The translations under genes and the position numbers were made by a program. A stretch of 64,000 bases of DNA. It comes from Cupriavidus yeoncheonensis. Its GTDB lineage: Bacteria > Pseudomonadota > Gammaproteobacteria > Burkholderiales > Burkholderiaceae. The DNA lies in NCBI RefSeq assembly GCF_905397275.1, contig NZ_CAJPUY010000024.1, positions 1 to 64,000 on the forward strand, written 5' to 3'. The notes under the pieces are model-generated. The model did no database searches, was not told where the DNA came from, and saw nothing but the letters and a program-made list of their open reading frames with translations. Of this stretch, positions 61,199 through 64,000 are shown one piece after another. Numbering within the stretch: the first letter of the stretch is position 1; every line of letters begins with the position of its first letter.

Positions 61199-62386
61199 AT
61201 GAGTGCAAAGGACGTAGTACTGTGTCATCCGGTGCGGACCGCGATCGGGGCCTTCAACGGGTCGCTGAAGGGCACGCCGGCCACCGAACTGGGCGCGACA
61301 GCGATCCGCGAAACGGTGCGGCGCTCGGGCGTCGATGTATCGGCGATCGGCAGTGTGGTGTTCGGCAACGTCGTGCAGGCGGGCAATCGGATGAACCCGG
61401 CGCGGCAGGCCGCTATCGGCGCGGGCTTGCCGGTATCGTTGCCGGCCATGACCGTGAATCGCGTGTGCGGGTCGGGCGCGCAGGCAATCGCCACAGCGGC
61501 GGACGAAGTGCGGCTTGGCTATGCCGATGTGGCTGTCGCGGGCGGCATGGAGAACATGGACCGCGCCCCCTACCTGCTGGCGAGCGGGCGCTGGGGCAAT
61601 CGCATGGGCGATGCGACCATGCAGGACAGCATGCTGCTCGACGGTTTGCATGACGCCTTCTCGGGCCAGCATTCCGGCTGGCATACCGAAGACCTCGCGA
61701 CGCGCTACAAACTGAGCCGGGACGCGCAGGATCGCTGGGCTGAGCGTTCGCAGTCACGCTTTGCCCGCGCGCAGCAGCAGGGCCGCTTCGCGGCTCAGAT
61801 CGTGGACGTTCCGCTGAAGAGCAAGCAGGGTACCGCCGCCTTCAGGCTCGACGAGGCCAGTCGTCCGGATACGACGCTGGAGCGACTGGCCCGCCTGAAG
61901 CCCGCCTTCCGCCCCGACGGCACCATCACGGCCGGCAATGCGCCTGGCATCAACAGCGGTGCCGCTGCCGTGCTGGTTGCAGACCGCGGCTACGCCGAGC
62001 GCCATGGTCTCGCGCCCATGGCCCGGCTGGCGGCCTACGGGGTCGGCGCCGTGGAACCGGGCCTGTTCGGGCTGGGTCCGGTGCCGGCGGTGCGACAGGC
62101 ATTGCAGCGCGCCGGCTGGTCGCTGGGCGACGTCGAGCGATTCGAGATCAACGAGGCCTTCGCGGCCGTGCCGCTGGCGGTGGCCGCCGAACTTGGCCTG
62201 TCGCACGACATCGTCAACGTTGACGGCGGCGCGATCGCACACGGCCATCCCATCGGCGCGACGGGCGCGGTGCTGACCACCCGGTTGCTGTACAGCATGC
62301 AGGCTGATGGCATCCGGCGCGGCATCGTCACGCTGTGCATCGGCGGCGGGCAGGGCATCGCCCTCGCACTCGAAATGCTGTCGTGA
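61199..62386 (+). CDS. acetyl-CoA C-acetyltransferase-like thiolase
   Basis: A 395-residue thiolase. Catalytic Cys90 lies in MTVNRVCGSGAQAIATAADEV; NEAFAAVPLAVA, GGAIAHGHPIGATGAVL and CIGGGQGIALALEML give the remaining active-site parts. Length and AGGMENMDRAPYLL match biosynthetic or degradative acetoacetyl-CoA thiolases of the PhaA type. It differs clearly from the thiolase before it, so the pair probably handles two chain lengths or two steps. The next gene starts 11 bases after its stop. Confidence 0.92.
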   Translation: MSAKDVVLCHPVRTAIGAFNGSLKGTPATELGATAIRETVRRSGVDVSAIGSVVFGNVVQAGNRMNPARQAAIGAGLPVSLPAMTVNRVCGSGAQAIATAADEVRLGYADVAVAGGMENMDRAPYLLASGRWGNRMGDATMQDSMLLDGLHDAFSGQHSGWHTEDLATRYKLSRDAQDRWAERSQSRFARAQQQGRFAAQIVDVPLKSKQGTAAFRLDEASRPDTTLERLARLKPAFRPDGTITAGNAPGINSGAAAVLVADRGYAERHGLAPMARLAAYGVGAVEPGLFGLGPVPAVRQALQRAGWSLGDVERFEINEAFAAVPLAVAAELGLSHDIVNVDGGAIAHGHPIGATGAVLTTRLLYSMQADGIRRGIVTLCIGGGQGIALALEMLS

Positions 62387-62397
62387 GGCGGGCACCC

Positions 62398-63318
62398 ATG
62401 AAGATACTGGTACTCGGCGCCGGCGGCATGGGTGGCTACTACGGGGCGAGGCTGATCGAGGCGGGCGCCGACGTGACGTTCCTGGTCCGTCCCGCCCGCG
62501 CCGACGCTCTCGCGCACCACGGGCTGCGCATGCATAGCGAGCTTGGGGACTTTCGGGGCATGGTGAAGACGGTCGTGGCCGATGACCCCGGCACTGGCTA
62601 CGACCTGATCCTGCTGGCCTGCAAGAGCTATGACATCGACGCGGCGATGGACGCCATCGCTCACGTTGCCGCCGCAGGGGCCGCCGTCCTGCCGTTGCTG
62701 AATGGGCTGTCCGCCTACGAAAAACTTGACCGCCGTTTCGGGCGGGACCATGTGCTCGGAGGCGTGTCATACATCGCTACGACCCTGGCCCCGGACGGAT
62801 CGATTGCGCACGCCGGGCGCGCGGACAAGCTCCTTGTCGGTGCCCGCACGCCACAGGCGCAGAGACTGGCGGCGGACTTCCACAGACTGGCTTCGCGCAC
62901 GCCGGGCATTCGAGGCCTGTCGTCGAACATCGAACAGGAACTGTGGAACAAGTGGGTCATGATCGCCGCCGGCGCGCTGATGACCTGCCTGATGCGTGGC
63001 ACGGTTGGCGACATCCTGAAGACGCGGGATGGCCGCAGGCTGATGGAGCAGGCCATTGACGAGTGCAGCACCGTGGCGGCGCTCTGCGGCTATCCGGTGC
63101 CGGATCGCGTAGCCGAGGAGATGCGCGACCGCTTGCTCGACGAGACCTCGACATGGGCTGCGTCCATGATGCGCGACATCGCACAGGGCGCAAGGCGAAT
63201 CGAGGCCGACGCCATCGTCGGCGATCTGATCGCGCATGGCGAAGCGGCTGGCCGTGATCTGCCGCTGAGCCGAATCGCGTACTGTCACCTGCAGGTCTAC
63301 CAGGGCCGGCGTGGCTGA
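62398..63318 (+). CDS. ketopantoate reductase (ApbA/PanE) family protein
   Basis: A 306-residue NADPH-dependent reductase of the ApbA/PanE family. The Rossmann motif is VLGAGGMGGYYGARLIEAGADVTFLVR, followed by LILLACKSYDIDAAMDAI, LLNGLSAYEKLDRRFG and NKWVMIAAGALMTCLMRG. Pathway versions of this family reduce branched 2-oxo acids other than ketopantoate. Location directly after two thiolases, with no pantothenate genes near, points to such a catabolic or accessory role. Start at 62398 is fixed by the Rossmann strand. Confidence 0.87.
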   Translation: MKILVLGAGGMGGYYGARLIEAGADVTFLVRPARADALAHHGLRMHSELGDFRGMVKTVVADDPGTGYDLILLACKSYDIDAAMDAIAHVAAAGAAVLPLLNGLSAYEKLDRRFGRDHVLGGVSYIATTLAPDGSIAHAGRADKLLVGARTPQAQRLAADFHRLASRTPGIRGLSSNIEQELWNKWVMIAAGALMTCLMRGTVGDILKTRDGRRLMEQAIDECSTVAALCGYPVPDRVAEEMRDRLLDETSTWAASMMRDIAQGARRIEADAIVGDLIAHGEAAGRDLPLSRIAYCHLQVYQGRRG

Positions 63319-63326
63319 CCAGCGCC

Positions 63327-63357
63327 GGGCAGCGGCGAGGCGGTCTCGCCGCTGCCC
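63327..63357. terminator. bidirectional terminator, 13-base perfect stem
   Basis: GGGCAGCGGCGAG (63327-63339) and CTCGCCGCTGCCC (63345-63357) pair perfectly around a 5-base loop, between the convergent reductase and CHAD genes. Confidence 0.75.
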
Positions 63358-63375
63358 GCTCCGGTAAATGCCCCT

Positions 63376-64000
63376 TCATTGCCGACTGGCAGGGCGGCAT
63401 GTGCTTTGGAATCGCTTCCACAGCCTCCGTTGATTGTCCCGATCGCCGGCCGTGCGCGCTGCCAGGAAGCCGCGCGCGTAGCTTGCACCATCGGAAGCCT
63501 TGCGATGATGCCTTTGCAGATGGTCCAGCAGGCGATCTGCCACCGCCATGTCGTTGCCCCACCCGAGATCATCCTGCAATTTCGCCAGTACGATCCGATA
63601 CGGTTTCAGGCTCTTTTGTTTGAAGAGGTCAGCGAAGAACTCGGCCGCGTAGCGAAGCTTCTTTGCCGCGATCCGGGCGCGGTGACGGTGATGCGTATCG
63701 AGCTTGTGAAGGCCTCGCCCACGTCGAACGAGCTTGCGGTGACGCTTGTGCACGATGCGATCGGCAAAGGCGCCGACGCGTCGCTCAAGCAGTTTGCGCG
63801 TCTCGTCGGACGCATCGCGCCATGGAGGTGCCGCGACCCACTGATCGAGCGTAAGGGCAACGCGTGCATAGCGAGGCGACTGCACCGCCGCCGTGGCCTT
63901 GGCGTGGCGGGCTTGCGCGATCTCCGCCGCCGCGGCAGTGGCTTCCGCTACCTGGTCGCGCTTGTCCTCGCCGGCGTCAACCTGCGGTAGCGTCAAATGC
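63376..64000 (-). CDS. CHAD domain protein, C-terminal part
   Basis: About 208 residues, open to the right edge of the window with no stop, so the start is outside. CHAD helices are visible with their conserved His and basic residues: RRVGAFADRIVHKRHRKLVRRGRGLHKLDTHHRHRARIAAKKLRYAAEFFADLF and LQDDLGWGNDMAVADRLLDHL. The domain binds polyphosphate through these His, Lys and Arg. In Burkholderiales it often follows a CYTH phosphatase domain, which would lie beyond the edge here. A TTG at 63996 is not a convincing start. Confidence 0.85.
   Translation of the reverse strand, partial: HLTLPQVDAGEDKRDQVAEATAAAAEIAQARHAKATAAVQSPRYARVALTLDQWVAAPPWRDASDETRKLLERRVGAFADRIVHKRHRKLVRRGRGLHKLDTHHRHRARIAAKKLRYAAEFFADLFKQKSLKPYRIVLAKLQDDLGWGNDMAVADRLLDHLQRHHRKASDGASYARGFLAARTAGDRDNQRRLWKRFQSTCRPASRQ

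Overview
The window looks like an accessory, catabolic stretch of a GC-rich beta-proteobacterium of the Burkholderiales, most probably Cupriavidus or a near relative. Support comes from Bug-type solute receptors without their membrane partners, two trimeric porins of the Burkholderiales type with a C-terminal Phe, many class III CoA-transferase and crotonase genes, and many one-gene regulators (TetR, GntR, LysR, MarR, MocR). No rRNA, tRNA, CRISPR array, phage or replication gene was recognised. The genus is inferred, not proven.

Layout. 0-2.3 kb: TetR gene, a decayed Hsp20 gene and a PEBP-like protein. 2.4-11.8 kb (minus strand): a long catabolic cluster with a HutC-type GntR regulator, a DAD-like cupin dioxygenase, a secreted beta-propeller, CoA-transferase, crotonase, AtuA-like protein, a second GntR, a bicupin and a Bug receptor. 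12.1-13.6 kb: two convergent, related TetR genes. 14.1-21.1 kb: an RND tripartite efflux operon (adaptor lipoprotein, pump, TolC-like channel) ending in a patatin lipoprotein. 21.3-31.8 kb: an extradiol dioxygenase, FAH-family hydrolase, quinone-reductase-like MDR, acyl-CoA ligase, a two-subunit molybdenum enzyme of the pyrogallol-phloroglucinol transhydroxylase / resorcinol hydroxylase family, and a porin. 32.0-39.1 kb: a CGNR regulator divergent from an alpha/beta hydrolase, crotonase and fumarylacetoacetase, followed by a Bug receptor and a CoA-transferase that are both frameshifted, and another crotonase. 39.4-49.8 kb: LysR and FCD-GntR regulators with two MFS permeases, amidase, HpcH/HpaI aldolase, nitrilase-family amidohydrolase, RraA-like protein and a porin. 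49.9-57.4 kb: MocR, DJ-1/PfpI, crotonase, MarR, Ohr, Tat-exported epoxide hydrolase, exported hydrolase and TetR. 57.4-59.8 kb: two insertion sequences lying end to end between TetR and the thiolase it probably controls. 59.9-64.0 kb: two thiolases, a ketopantoate-reductase-like protein and the end of a CHAD gene.

The most unusual item is the molybdenum enzyme. Its large subunit carries an extra N-terminal SCP2-like lipid-binding domain, and its iron-sulfur subunit has lost three of the four cysteines of one [4Fe-4S] cluster while keeping those of the other two. It sits with an oxygen-dependent ring-cleavage enzyme, which suggests a hybrid aromatic pathway.

The regulatory DNA is unusually legible. 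The palindrome TTCGCATGCGAA and close variants occur in front of the crotonase (twice), marR itself and ohr. Two AACCGGTT-centred operators flank the -10 box of a near-consensus promoter beside the CGNR gene. A shared TACGTCATGTATA motif occurs at both ends of the FCD-GntR/aldolase intergenic region. A 42-bp nested palindrome lies before the cupin dioxygenase.
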